This document shows, one piece after another, positions 34,415 to 43,900 of a stretch of 64,000 nucleotides of DNA (positions within the stretch are counted from its first letter, which is position 1; each line of letters starts with the position of its first letter). Position numbers and translations under genes: made by a program. Source of the DNA: Neorhizobium sp. NCHU2750 (GTDB lineage: Bacteria; Pseudomonadota; Alphaproteobacteria; Rhizobiales; Rhizobiaceae); assembly GCF_003597675.1 (NCBI RefSeq), contig NZ_CP030827.1, positions 3,655,501 through 3,719,500 on the forward strand. The letters run 5' to 3'. The notes beneath the pieces were generated by a model that did no database searches, was not told the origin of the DNA, and saw only the letters and a list, made by a program, of their open reading frames with translations.

Positions 34415-35155
34415 TCAGGAAATAAGCGCCAACCGGAATGCCCGTGCAATCAGGTGCTGGCGATTGTTGGCTCCGAGCTTTTCATGCAGGCCATTGATGT
34501 ACCAGTCGACGGTATGGCTGGAAATGTCGAGCTGCTTGGCAATCTCGTTGGATGTCAGCCCATTGGCGAGCAGCAGCGTCACCTCCATCTCGCGCCGGGT
34601 TAGCTGGACGTCCACGGTCGTCGGGCTTTCGAACACCTCCGCCAGATGACGCAGTTCCAGCAGTTTCCAGAATACCGCCTTGGCTGCCGCATCGAAGACG
34701 TTCATCTCGGGCGGAGAGAGATCGACCGGCTGGCCCGCAACCGCGAGATTGCCGAGAAGCCCTGTACGGCCGTGAACAGGGAAAATATATCCATCGTGAA
34801 GGCCATGCCGGGCTGCCTCCTGCGTCAACCGTTTCATCCGCTGCCGATGCGGGTCCGCCTTCAATGTCAGCAACGCATCCTTCCAGCGGAACGGGCGCTG
34901 CGCGGTACGCAACCACCGAAGCGTCGGATCGATCAGCGAATATTTGCGCTTCGAATAGACCTCGGTCCAGCCTTCGGGCCAGCGGGCGGCCAGCACCGAT
35001 CTCTGGATGTTCAACTGAGGCAGAGGCTGCACGACCAGGCTATAGAAATCGAAGCCATAGGAACTGACGAGGCTGTCGAACCGGGCAGTCGCCTGTTCCG
35101 GGGTTTTTGCTTCTTGAAGCAAGACCAGGAACTCGACAATCAAGGTAATATTCAA
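34415..35155 (-). CDS. LuxR family regulator with autoinducer-binding domain
   Basis: The 246-residue protein has an N-terminal acyl-homoserine-lactone-type domain (YGFDFYSLVVQPLP, WTEVYSKRKYSLIDPTLRW, with the W/Y/D residues of the ligand pocket in W..Y....Y..IDP) and a C-terminal LuxR helix-turn-helix (LTRREMEVTLLLANGLTSNEIAKQL, SHTVDWYINGLHEKLGA). No synthase gene is in the window, so it is a solo as far as can be seen. It is divergent from ndvA with a 273-bp shared gap, which makes control of glucan export a reasonable hypothesis. Its 3' end lies 142 bp from the pyc start on the same strand. Confidence 0.88.
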   Translation of the reverse strand: MNITLIVEFLVLLQEAKTPEQATARFDSLVSSYGFDFYSLVVQPLPQLNIQRSVLAARWPEGWTEVYSKRKYSLIDPTLRWLRTAQRPFRWKDALLTLKADPHRQRMKRLTQEAARHGLHDGYIFPVHGRTGLLGNLAVAGQPVDLSPPEMNVFDAAAKAVFWKLLELRHLAEVFESPTTVDVQLTRREMEVTLLLANGLTSNEIAKQLDISSHTVDWYINGLHEKLGANNRQHLIARAFRLALIS

Positions 35156-35428
35156 CTCTGCCCCCGAGCCTTGGTCGGCTAGACTAAATTACTCATTTTG
35201 CAATCGCCTGCATTGTCTACACTGGCGGTTAGCATTGATTGAAACGGAACGGCCAGATCTCGCAATGTCCTATCGCAATAAACTACAAATACGTGCATTC
35301 GAGACGTTCTACACCAGCCACCATCCTGGCACAATCAACCTTGGGATAAAGGCTTGGAATCGCCGTTCATTGTCCATACAGGTCATTTGCCCCACATATG
35401 GGTGACGACGACTGAAGAGGTTAGCGGT

Positions 35429-37216
35429 TTGACACTATTACAAGTTTACGCACGGGCACTCGGATACCTTGCCAAAAACAAATGGCGGGTGACCGCCATC
35501 GTCATCGCCAACATCGTCCTGGCCGTCATCACCATCGCTGAGCCGGTCCTGTTCGGCTGGATCATCGATGCCATATCATCCGGCGGCGCCGTGACGCATG
35601 TCCTGATGTTATGGGCAGGCTTCGGTGTTTTCAACACCATAGCCTACGTTCTTGTCGCACGCGAGGCCGACCGACTGGCCCATGGACGCCGGGCATCGCT
35701 ACTGACCGAGGCCTTCGGCCGCATCATCTCCATGCCGCTCTCCTGGCATCACCAGCGCGGCACGTCGAACGCATTGCATACCCTGTTGCGGGCATCGGAA
35801 AGCCTGTTCGGCCTTTGGCTCGAATTCATGCGCACCCATCTTGCAACAGCGGTGGCGATCGTCCTGCTCATTCCAACCGCAATCTCGATGGACTGGCGCC
35901 TGTCGATCGTCCTCCTCGTCCTCAGCATCTTCTATTGGGTGATCGGCGTGGCGGTGATGAAGCGCACCAAGGAAGGCCAGGCGTCGGTGGAAAGCCACTA
36001 CCACCAGGTCTTTTCCCATGTCAGCGATTCGATCAGCAACGTGTCGGTCCTGCACAGCTACAACCGCATCGAGGCTGAAACCCAGGCGCTGAAGGCTTAT
36101 ACCAAGGACCTGCTCGCCGCCCAATATCCGGTCCTCGACTGGTGGGCATTGGCCGGCGGCCTCAATCGCACCGCATCGACCGTTTCGATGGGCGTCATCC
36201 TCGTCATCGGCACGATGCTGGTGCAGGACGGCAAGATCCGCGTCGGCGACGTCGTGGCCTTCATCGGCTTTGCCAACCTGCTGATCGCCCGCCTCGACCT
36301 GTTGCGCCAGTTCGCCACCCAGATCTTCGAGGCCCGCGCCAAGCTTGAGGATTTCTTCATTCTCGAAGATTCCGTCGACGATCGCACCGAGCCGGCCAAT
36401 GCCGGCGAATTGCGCGATGCCAGGGGCGAAGTCGAGTTCCGCGACGTCTCCTTCGGCTTTGCCAATACCAAGCAGGGCGTGCACGACATTTCCTTCATCG
36501 CCAGGGCCGGAGAGACGGTGGCGATCGTCGGACCGACCGGCGCCGGCAAGACGACGCTCATCAATCTCCTGCAGCGCGTCTATGATCCGCAAAAGGGCAA
36601 GATCCTCATCGACGGCACCGACATATCGACGGTCACCCGCAAGTCGCTTCGCCAGCAGATCGCCACCGTATTCCAGGATGCCGGCCTTCTGAACCGTTCG
36701 ATCAGCGACAATATTCGCCTCGGCCGGGAAGGCGCCACCGACGACGACATCATCAAGGCGGCACAGGCTGCTGCTGCCACCGAATTCATCGAAAGCCGCC
36801 TCAACGGCTACGAGACCGCGGTCGGCGAAAGGGGCAACAAACTTTCGGGCGGCGAGCGCCAGCGCATCGCCATCGCCCGCGCCATATTGAAGAATGCCCC
36901 GATCCTCGTCCTTGACGAGGCAACCAGCGCGCTCGACGTCGAAACCGAGGCGCGGGTGAAGGTGGCGATCGACAAGCTCAGGCACAACCGCACCACCTTC
37001 ATCATCGCCCACCGGCTTTCGACCGTACGCGACGCCAACAAGGTGATCTTCCTCGATGGCGGCCGCATTGCCGAAATGGGCAGCTACGACGAACTGAGCC
37101 ACCTCGGCGGCCGCTTCGCCTCGCTTCTCAAGACCAGCGGCCTCCTGGACGACAGCGACGAGGACGATGCCGCGAAGAAAGGCAAGAAGCCGGAGGCGAC
37201 ACAAAGCCAAGCGTGA
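35429..37216 (+). CDS. ndvA: Cyclic beta-1,2-glucan ABC exporter
   Basis: The 595-residue fused ABC exporter has six N-terminal membrane segments and an ATPase domain with Walker A GPTGAGKTT, signature LSGGERQRIAIARA, Walker B ILVLDEATSALD and H-loop IIAHRLST. Stretches such as MPLSWHHQRGTSNALHTLLRA and VLHSYNRIEAETQALK are specific to NdvA/ChvA, which exports cyclic beta-1,2-glucan to the periplasm, important for hypo-osmotic adaptation and plant or host interaction. TTG is the predicted start since GAGG lies 8 bases upstream and the product then begins LTLLQVYARAL as in ChvA; a GTG at 35402 is an alternative. It converges with ndvB, its synthase partner, 705 bp away. Confidence 0.95.
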   Translation: MTLLQVYARALGYLAKNKWRVTAIVIANIVLAVITIAEPVLFGWIIDAISSGGAVTHVLMLWAGFGVFNTIAYVLVAREADRLAHGRRASLLTEAFGRIISMPLSWHHQRGTSNALHTLLRASESLFGLWLEFMRTHLATAVAIVLLIPTAISMDWRLSIVLLVLSIFYWVIGVAVMKRTKEGQASVESHYHQVFSHVSDSISNVSVLHSYNRIEAETQALKAYTKDLLAAQYPVLDWWALAGGLNRTASTVSMGVILVIGTMLVQDGKIRVGDVVAFIGFANLLIARLDLLRQFATQIFEARAKLEDFFILEDSVDDRTEPANAGELRDARGEVEFRDVSFGFANTKQGVHDISFIARAGETVAIVGPTGAGKTTLINLLQRVYDPQKGKILIDGTDISTVTRKSLRQQIATVFQDAGLLNRSISDNIRLGREGATDDDIIKAAQAAAATEFIESRLNGYETAVGERGNKLSGGERQRIAIARAILKNAPILVLDEATSALDVETEARVKVAIDKLRHNRTTFIIAHRLSTVRDANKVIFLDGGRIAEMGSYDELSHLGGRFASLLKTSGLLDDSDEDDAAKKGKKPEATQSQA

Positions 37217-37235
37217 GGCGGTCTTCGCGACATTG

Positions 37236-37269
37236 AAAGGCCCGGTATTCGATCGAGTACCGGGCCTTT
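37236..37269 (+). terminator. Terminator of ndvA
   Basis: AAAGGCCCGGTA (37236-37247) pairs with TACCGGGCCTTT (37258-37269), a perfect 12-bp stem with a 10-base loop, 20 bp after the ndvA stop. Confidence 0.85.
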
Positions 37270-37855
37270 ATCTTTCCAAAAATATCCCTTTCGCGATGGC
37301 ATCCTGCGGCTTGCCTCTGGCATCGGATCACCTTGCAGCCGGAAGAACCACGGCAGACAACCGGGCATCCTTGGTTGAAGCCCTGGGATGCCCATGAGGA
37401 ATGAGGCCTTCTGCTCTCCACCAACACGGAGATAGCGGGGACGAAATCCCCCATCTGAGCAAAAAACGCCGTTTTGAATCAACGCCCTGATAAAAATCTT
37501 TTCCCCCATCGTCCCCGCCCCGCCGAACCCGCCGTAACCTGATTACGTCATCGAGCAGGGGGCCGGGTCGCGAACCGGACGCCTACGGAGCAAAATCCGG
37601 CGCACGATGATGGTCGAAAGGCGGGAGGACATGCCGTCAGGGCAAAATCCTCCACCGGACGGGAAAGGCGGGGTCCTCACCCTCCGCCATCCCTTCCGAA
37701 ACGCCGGACGATCGGGCGGGCAGAATGCCTGACACCCATACCATCCACCATCGCACTGCCCGCCCTCCCCTTCGAGCCGGCCGTGACGGGATCGCCCGCC
37801 GCGGTCACTGATGCTGGCCTTCTTCTGGAGACATCCATCATGCCGACCTAGAACA
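37270..37855. other. 586-bp structured gap between ndvA and ndvB
   Basis: No convincing gene. It has stems GGGCATCC/GGATGCCC (37363-37393) and an AGAT-GGGG/CCCC-ATCT stem around 37431-37457. A 28-codon reading at 37725 and a three-codon ATGCCGACCTAG at 37840 (with GGAG 11 bases upstream) are present but unsupported. It could hold a small RNA, judged only from secondary structure. Confidence 0.4.
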
Positions 37856-37894
37856 GCATCGGCCCGGAAACCGCTTGAGTTTCCGGGCCGATGC
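37856..37894 (-). terminator. Hairpin after ndvB
   Basis: GCATCGGCCCGGAAA (37856-37870) and TTTCCGGGCCGATGC (37880-37894), a perfect 15-bp stem with a 9-base loop, 27 bp after the ndvB stop. On the minus strand the tail is TGTTCTAGG, a weak U-tract. Confidence 0.7.
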
Positions 37895-37921
37895 CATTTC
37901 AGCGTCTGGTCAGCTACAGGC

Positions 37922-40900
37922 CTATTTCGACGACAGCAGGAACCCGCCATCCTTGCCGGCTGCCTTGCCGTTGACGGTCACGTTGCCGCCTTCCACCTTG
38001 ATCCTGTGGGCCTTGCCCTCGATCGTCAGTTCGGCTTCGAAACCATCCCAGCCGGTCGGCAGCGACGGATCGACATGCAGGTGCTCGCCATTGCGCTTGA
38101 TGCCGAGAATACCCTCGATCGCCGCGCGGTAGAGCCAGCCTGCAGAACCCGTATACCAGGTCCAGCCGCCACGCCCTTCATAGTCGCCGGCACCGTAGAT
38201 ATCGGCAGCCACAACATAGGGTTCGACGCGGTACTTGTCGGCCGCATCGCGGTCGAGCGAATGGTTGATCGGGTTGATCAGCTGGAAGCACTTCCACGCA
38301 TCGTCGCTGCGCTTCATCTTCGCCAGCGCCAGAACCACCCAGATCGACGCATGGGTATACTGGCCACCGTTTTCACGCACGCCCGGCGGGTAGGACTTGA
38401 TATAGCCCGGATCACGGCGGGTGTTCTGGAAGGGCGGCGTGAACAGGCGGATAATGCCCGTCTCTTCGTCCACCAGCTGGTTCATGACGGCATCCATCGC
38501 CTGGTCGCGGCGGTCCATCCGGCCCTGGTCGGAAAGCACGCTCCACGACTGGCCGAGACTGTCGATGCGGCATTCGTCGCTCTTGGAAGAACCGAGCGGC
38601 GAACCGTCGTCGAAATAGCCGCGGCGATAATAGGTGCCGTCCCAGCCATCGGTCTCGAGCGCATCCTTGAGCGTCTCGATATGCTTCCTCCAGCGATCCG
38701 CACGCTTCATGTCCTTGCGCTCTTCGGCATAGGGAATGAAGTCGCGCAGTGCTGCGGCCAGGAACCAGCCGAGCCACACGCTCATGCCGCGGCCGTTGAC
38801 GCCGACACGGTTCATGCCGTCGTTCCAGTCGCCGCCGAGCATCAAGGGCAGGCCCATGTCGCCGGTGCGGTCGATCGCGAGATCGAGCGCCCGTGCCGCA
38901 TGTTCGTAAAGCGTGCCGATCTCGTTGGTCACTTCCGGCTGGATGAAAGCGTCATGCTTGGTCTTTTCGAGAATCTGGCCCGCAAGGAACGGCAGTTTCT
39001 CCTCAAGCAATGTCTCGTCGCCGGTGACCGACACATACTGGTTGATCGCATAGGCGAGCCAGACCACGTCGTCGGAAATCGTCGTGCGCACGCCCGAACC
39101 GTTATGCGGCAGCCACCAGTGCAGCACGTCACCTTCCCTGAACTGGCGTGACGCGGCATTGATGATCTGCTTGCGGGCAAGCGAGGGCTCGTGAACGAGG
39201 AAGGCCAGCGTATCCTGCAACTGGTCGCGGAAGCCGAATGCGCCCGATGCCTGGTAGAAGGCGGTACGAGCCATGATGCGGCATCCGAGTGCCTGGTAAG
39301 GCAGCCAGTGGTTGACCATGTTGTTGAGCGACTTGTCCGGCGTCGAGATCTTCAGGCGTCCGGTGAACTCGTTCCAGAAGCCGCGATTGGCGGCCAGCGC
39401 CTCGTCGAACTTGACGAGCTTCAGTTCGGCCGCAAGAGCGCAGGCCTCTTCCTTCGTCTTGGCATCGCCGATGAAGAAGGTGACTTCGGTTTCTTCACCC
39501 GCGGCAAGTTCGATATCATAGGCGAGTGCTGCGCACGGGTCGCCGTCGAGATCGAGAGAGCCGCTGAGATTGGAGCCCGACATCACCGCCGCCGGCATCT
39601 GCACCGAGCCGAAGCGGCCGATGAATTCGCGACGGCTGACCGTGAAGCCGGACGGCGTCTCGCTCATGCCGAGGAAGGCATGGCGGGCGAAATTGATGCT
39701 GAACGGATTGGTGGCGATCAGCGCACCGGTCGCCTCGTCCCGCATCGGCAGGATATAGGGCACGGTGCGCTGCGGGTTGGAGCCGAGCAGCCACTCGACA
39801 TAGCCATAGAGCTTCAGCTTGCGGGGAGCAGAACCGGAATTCTTCAGCTTGACGCGCGAGTACTTGGCGTGGCGAACGCGGTCGACCGTCTGCGTCACTT
39901 CCAGAGCCAGCCCGTCTTCCTCACTGGAGAAGACCGAATAGCCGAGCCCGTGGCGGGTCTCGAACATCACTTCGGGACGACGCGAAAGCGCTGCGAACGG
40001 CGTGTAGACCTTGGCCGTCTCGGCATCGGCCACGTAGAAGCCTTCGCCCGGACGGTTGATGACGAGGTCGTTGGTCCATGGCGTCAGCTGGTAGTCGCGG
40101 GAATTTTCCGCCCAGGTGAAGCCGCAGCCTTCGGCAGACACGTGGAAGCCGAAATTGTCGTTGGAGATGACGTTGATCCACGGATGCGGCGTCGACTGGC
40201 CACCGGCAAGGTGAACCACATATTCGTTGCCCTCTTCCGAGAAGCCGCCGATACCATTCCAGAAGTCGAGACCTTCGGGCGCTTCCGGCTGAACGTCGGG
40301 ACGCGCGAAGATCTCGCCGTTCAAAAGCGGGCGACGATCGGCGTCGATCTGATGCTCGGTGGACGGCGCAAAGATCGTGCTAGTGCGGTTCAGCTGATCG
40401 GCCATCTGGCCATTGCGGGCATGAAGCACGACGCGCGAGGCGGCGATCAGGCCATCGGAACCGACATCTTCGAGAAGATCGCGGCGCAGGGTGAAGACAT
40501 GCGTGCGCCCGCCCTCCTGGCCCATGCGGGTCGCCATCTGCTCGATCGACTGCTGCATGTCGGTGACGTCTTCGGCCGCCCGCTCGTTGAAGATCACGAG
40601 ATCCGAAACGACCCCGCGCGAACGCAGATATTGCTGCGCCAGGATCGCTTCCTTGGCGACCGGCAGGTCGGCCTCGTCATTGATGCGGAGCGTGAAGATC
40701 GGCAGGTCGCCGGACACCGCCGACTTCCACAGACCCGACTGGGCCTGCATGCCGGTCTTCAGCGTCTGCTGGTCGGCGCGCAGCTGCATGTCCGGATAGA
40801 CGAGATAACGGGCCAGATGCTGGAAGGCCGCCGCATCCTGCGAGGTGACGCCGAGATGGCGCATCTGCATCTGGGTGCGGGTCCAGGCCTGGGTCAATTC

Positions 40901-43900
40901 GTTCTGGAACGTCTCGACATGGCGGTAATGTTCGACCGCCTTGTCGAGGTCCTCGCGCTTGGCTGCGGCAATCGTCCAGAAGATCACGCTGACCTTCTTG
41001 CCGGCCGGCACACGGACGGTACGGCGCAGCGAAAGCACCGGATCGAGCGTGAAGCCATCGGTATTCGACAGCGTCGCACCCGGATCGAAGGCGGCGGCCT
41101 CCGACAGCGTGCGGCCGCGGCCGAGGAACTTGCGGCGGTCGGTCTCGTATTCGGTCGGTCGCGACGAGCCGGCATTGTCGGCGGCGAGATGCGCCACGAA
41201 GACGTCCGGATCGCTGTGTTCGCGCTTGTTGCGCCAGGCGCGGATCACGTCACCACGCTTGCCGATCTCGGTATTGATGAACATGCGCGAGAACAGCGGA
41301 TGGCCGTTATCGCCTTCGTCGCCGGCAAGCACGGGTTCCATATAGGAGGTTACTTCGATGAAGCGGTCCTCGTCGCCCATGTTGAGCAGCGTCACGCGAC
41401 GGCCTTCGGCATCGTGCTCGGTACCGACGATGACTTCCACCGTGCTGGTCAGGTCGCCGACCGTCTTGTGGAACTCGGCCTTGTCGTCGCCGAACACCAC
41501 CTTCGACTGCTCGCCTTCCGCCCGCCGCGGCTCGGCGGTCGTCGACCACCAGTCGTTGCTTGCGGTATCGCGCAGGAAGATGAACTGGCCCCAGCGGTCT
41601 TCGGTCGGATCGGGCTTCCAGCGGGCGACGGTCAGCCCGTTCCAGCGGGAATAACCGGAACCGGTCGCCGTCATCATCAGCGAATAGTGGCCGTTCGACA
41701 GCAGAACCAGTTCGCGGTCCTTGGTCGCTGGATTGTTGATCGTGCGGATTTCGGGGCGCAGCAGCTCGCCGCCGCCGGTGCCGGGCTTCTCCTCGTGCTT
41801 GGCGCTCATCACAGGAATGTCGCGCGGCGCCTTTTCCTGCAGCAGCAGCTCGGCCGCTTCGATCAGCGGATCGGCATGGAAGAGCTCGCGCAACAGGCCG
41901 TTCATCACGACGTTGGCAACGGCCGCGACCGACATGCCGTGGTGGTGGGCATAGTAGTTGTAGACGACGGCGCAGCGCTTGCCTTCCGGCACGCGGGTCG
42001 GCGTGAAGTCGACCGCATCATGGAAGCCATAGATACCGAGCGCGCCGAGAGACCGCAGTTCGGCAAGGTTTTCCACCGCCGAGATCGGATCATACTGGCT
42101 GGCGAGGATCGACGCATAGGGCGCGATGACCGCGTTCTGGCCGAGACCGCGCTTGAGACCGAGCGTCGGCACGCCGAAATTGGTGTACTGATAGTGCATC
42201 TGATGGTCGAGCGCGTTGAACGCGGCTTCCGAAATGCCCCACGGCGTGCCGAGGCGGCGGCCATGGTTCATCTGTTCCTTGACGATCAGGTTGTTGGTCT
42301 GGTTGAGGATGCCGCCCTGGCGCTCCTGCATGACGAGCGGCGGCATCAGATATTCGAACATCGAACCCGACCAGGAGACGAGCGCACCGCGCGCGCCGAT
42401 CGGCACGACATGGCGGCCGAGCTTGTACCAGTGCTCGTTGGGCAGGTCGCCCTTGGCGATGCCGAACAGGCTGGTCAGGCGGGCTTCCGACGCCAGGAGG
42501 TCGTAGCAGGCCTCGTCGACTTCGTTGCTCTCGACCCGGTAGCCGATCGACAGGAGGCGGCGATCCTTGCGGAACAGGAACTTGAAGTTCATGTCGAGCG
42601 AGATCTTGCGCGCCTTGTCGCGCAGCACGGCCAGACGATCGCGCAGGTCCTCGACATTGGCATTGTCGAATGTACTGTCGGCGATATGCGCTTCGCAGAC
42701 GGCAACAAGCGATGCCGCCCATTTGGTCACTTCATCACTCTGCGCCGAACGAACCTCGTGGTCGAGATTGGTCGAAAGCTTCTGGATGTCGCGGGCAAGC
42801 ACCGACAGGTTGATGATGCGGATCGAGGCGAATTCATGCTCGCGCTTGACGGCTGCGAGCGCATTGGCAAAGCCGGCAATACGCTCTTCGAGACGGCGGC
42901 GCAGCGGGCGAACGGTCTTTCGGTCGTCCGGCAGTGCCTTCAGCGTCTCGCCGAGAATGCCGGCCACGTCGCCGATACCGTCGAGATTGCCCTGCAGATG
43001 CGCAGAGGGTGCTTCCGCCCAGATGCGGCAGGCCGACGAAATCGCGATCAGGTGGCCGGCAAAGTTGCCGCTGTCGACCGACGACACATAGCGCGGCACA
43101 AGCGGCTTCATCGTATCGATGTGATACCAGTTGAACATGTGGCCGCGGAATTTTTCGGCCTTCTCGACGGTCGCAAGCGTCTGCTCCAGCCGCTCCACCG
43201 TCTCGGCAAAGCTGATCCAGCCGAAGTGACGCGCCGAGATCGTCGACAGAAGATAGACGCCGATATTGGTCGGAGAGGTGCGCTTGGCGATCGAGGGATT
43301 GGGCTTTTCCTGATAATTGTCCGGCGGCAGGTAGCTATGCTCCGGCGTCACGAACATTTCGAAATAGCGCCAGGTGCGGCGCGCGATCTTGCGCAGCTCG
43401 ACCGAGACGTTTTCCGGCACGAACAGCTTGTCTTCCGTCTCTGCAGACTGGCTGACATACCAGGCAACGAGCGGCGAGAAGATCCAGAGAATCGCGAACG
43501 GAATGCCGACCAGGAAGGCATTGTCGCCCGGAATGGCGGCCAGAAGAATGCTGAGTACGGCAATCGCCGGCGCATGCCACATGGACCGGTAATAATCGGT
43601 CGGGCTGCCCTGCGCGTTGGACTGGATCGACGCAGCCGTCTTCCATTCCAGCATCAGCTTGCGGGAAACGAACAGGCGGTAAAGCGAACGCGCGATCGCA
43701 TCCGTCATGATGCAGGCGGAATCGGCGATGAACACGATACGCAGTGCGACCTGCGCATTGGTCGAACGCACATCCGACCAGACGGAATAGAAATGCGCCT
43801 TGGCGACATTATCGCTCGAACGCGGCAGGAGGTTCGTCAGAAGCGAGATCGTCGGAGCGACGAACAGCGAGAAGATCAACAGGATCTGCCAGATCAGCGC

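Noticed and set aside
35257..35285. GGAAC in the ndvA/LuxR gap as an EcfG promoter
   Set aside because: The bases 16-17 positions later are not CGTT.
37543..37950. Minus-strand 135-codon reading in the ndvA-ndvB gap
   Set aside because: It runs into the ndvB terminator and 3' end, is Arg/Cys-rich and has no ribosome-binding site or domain.
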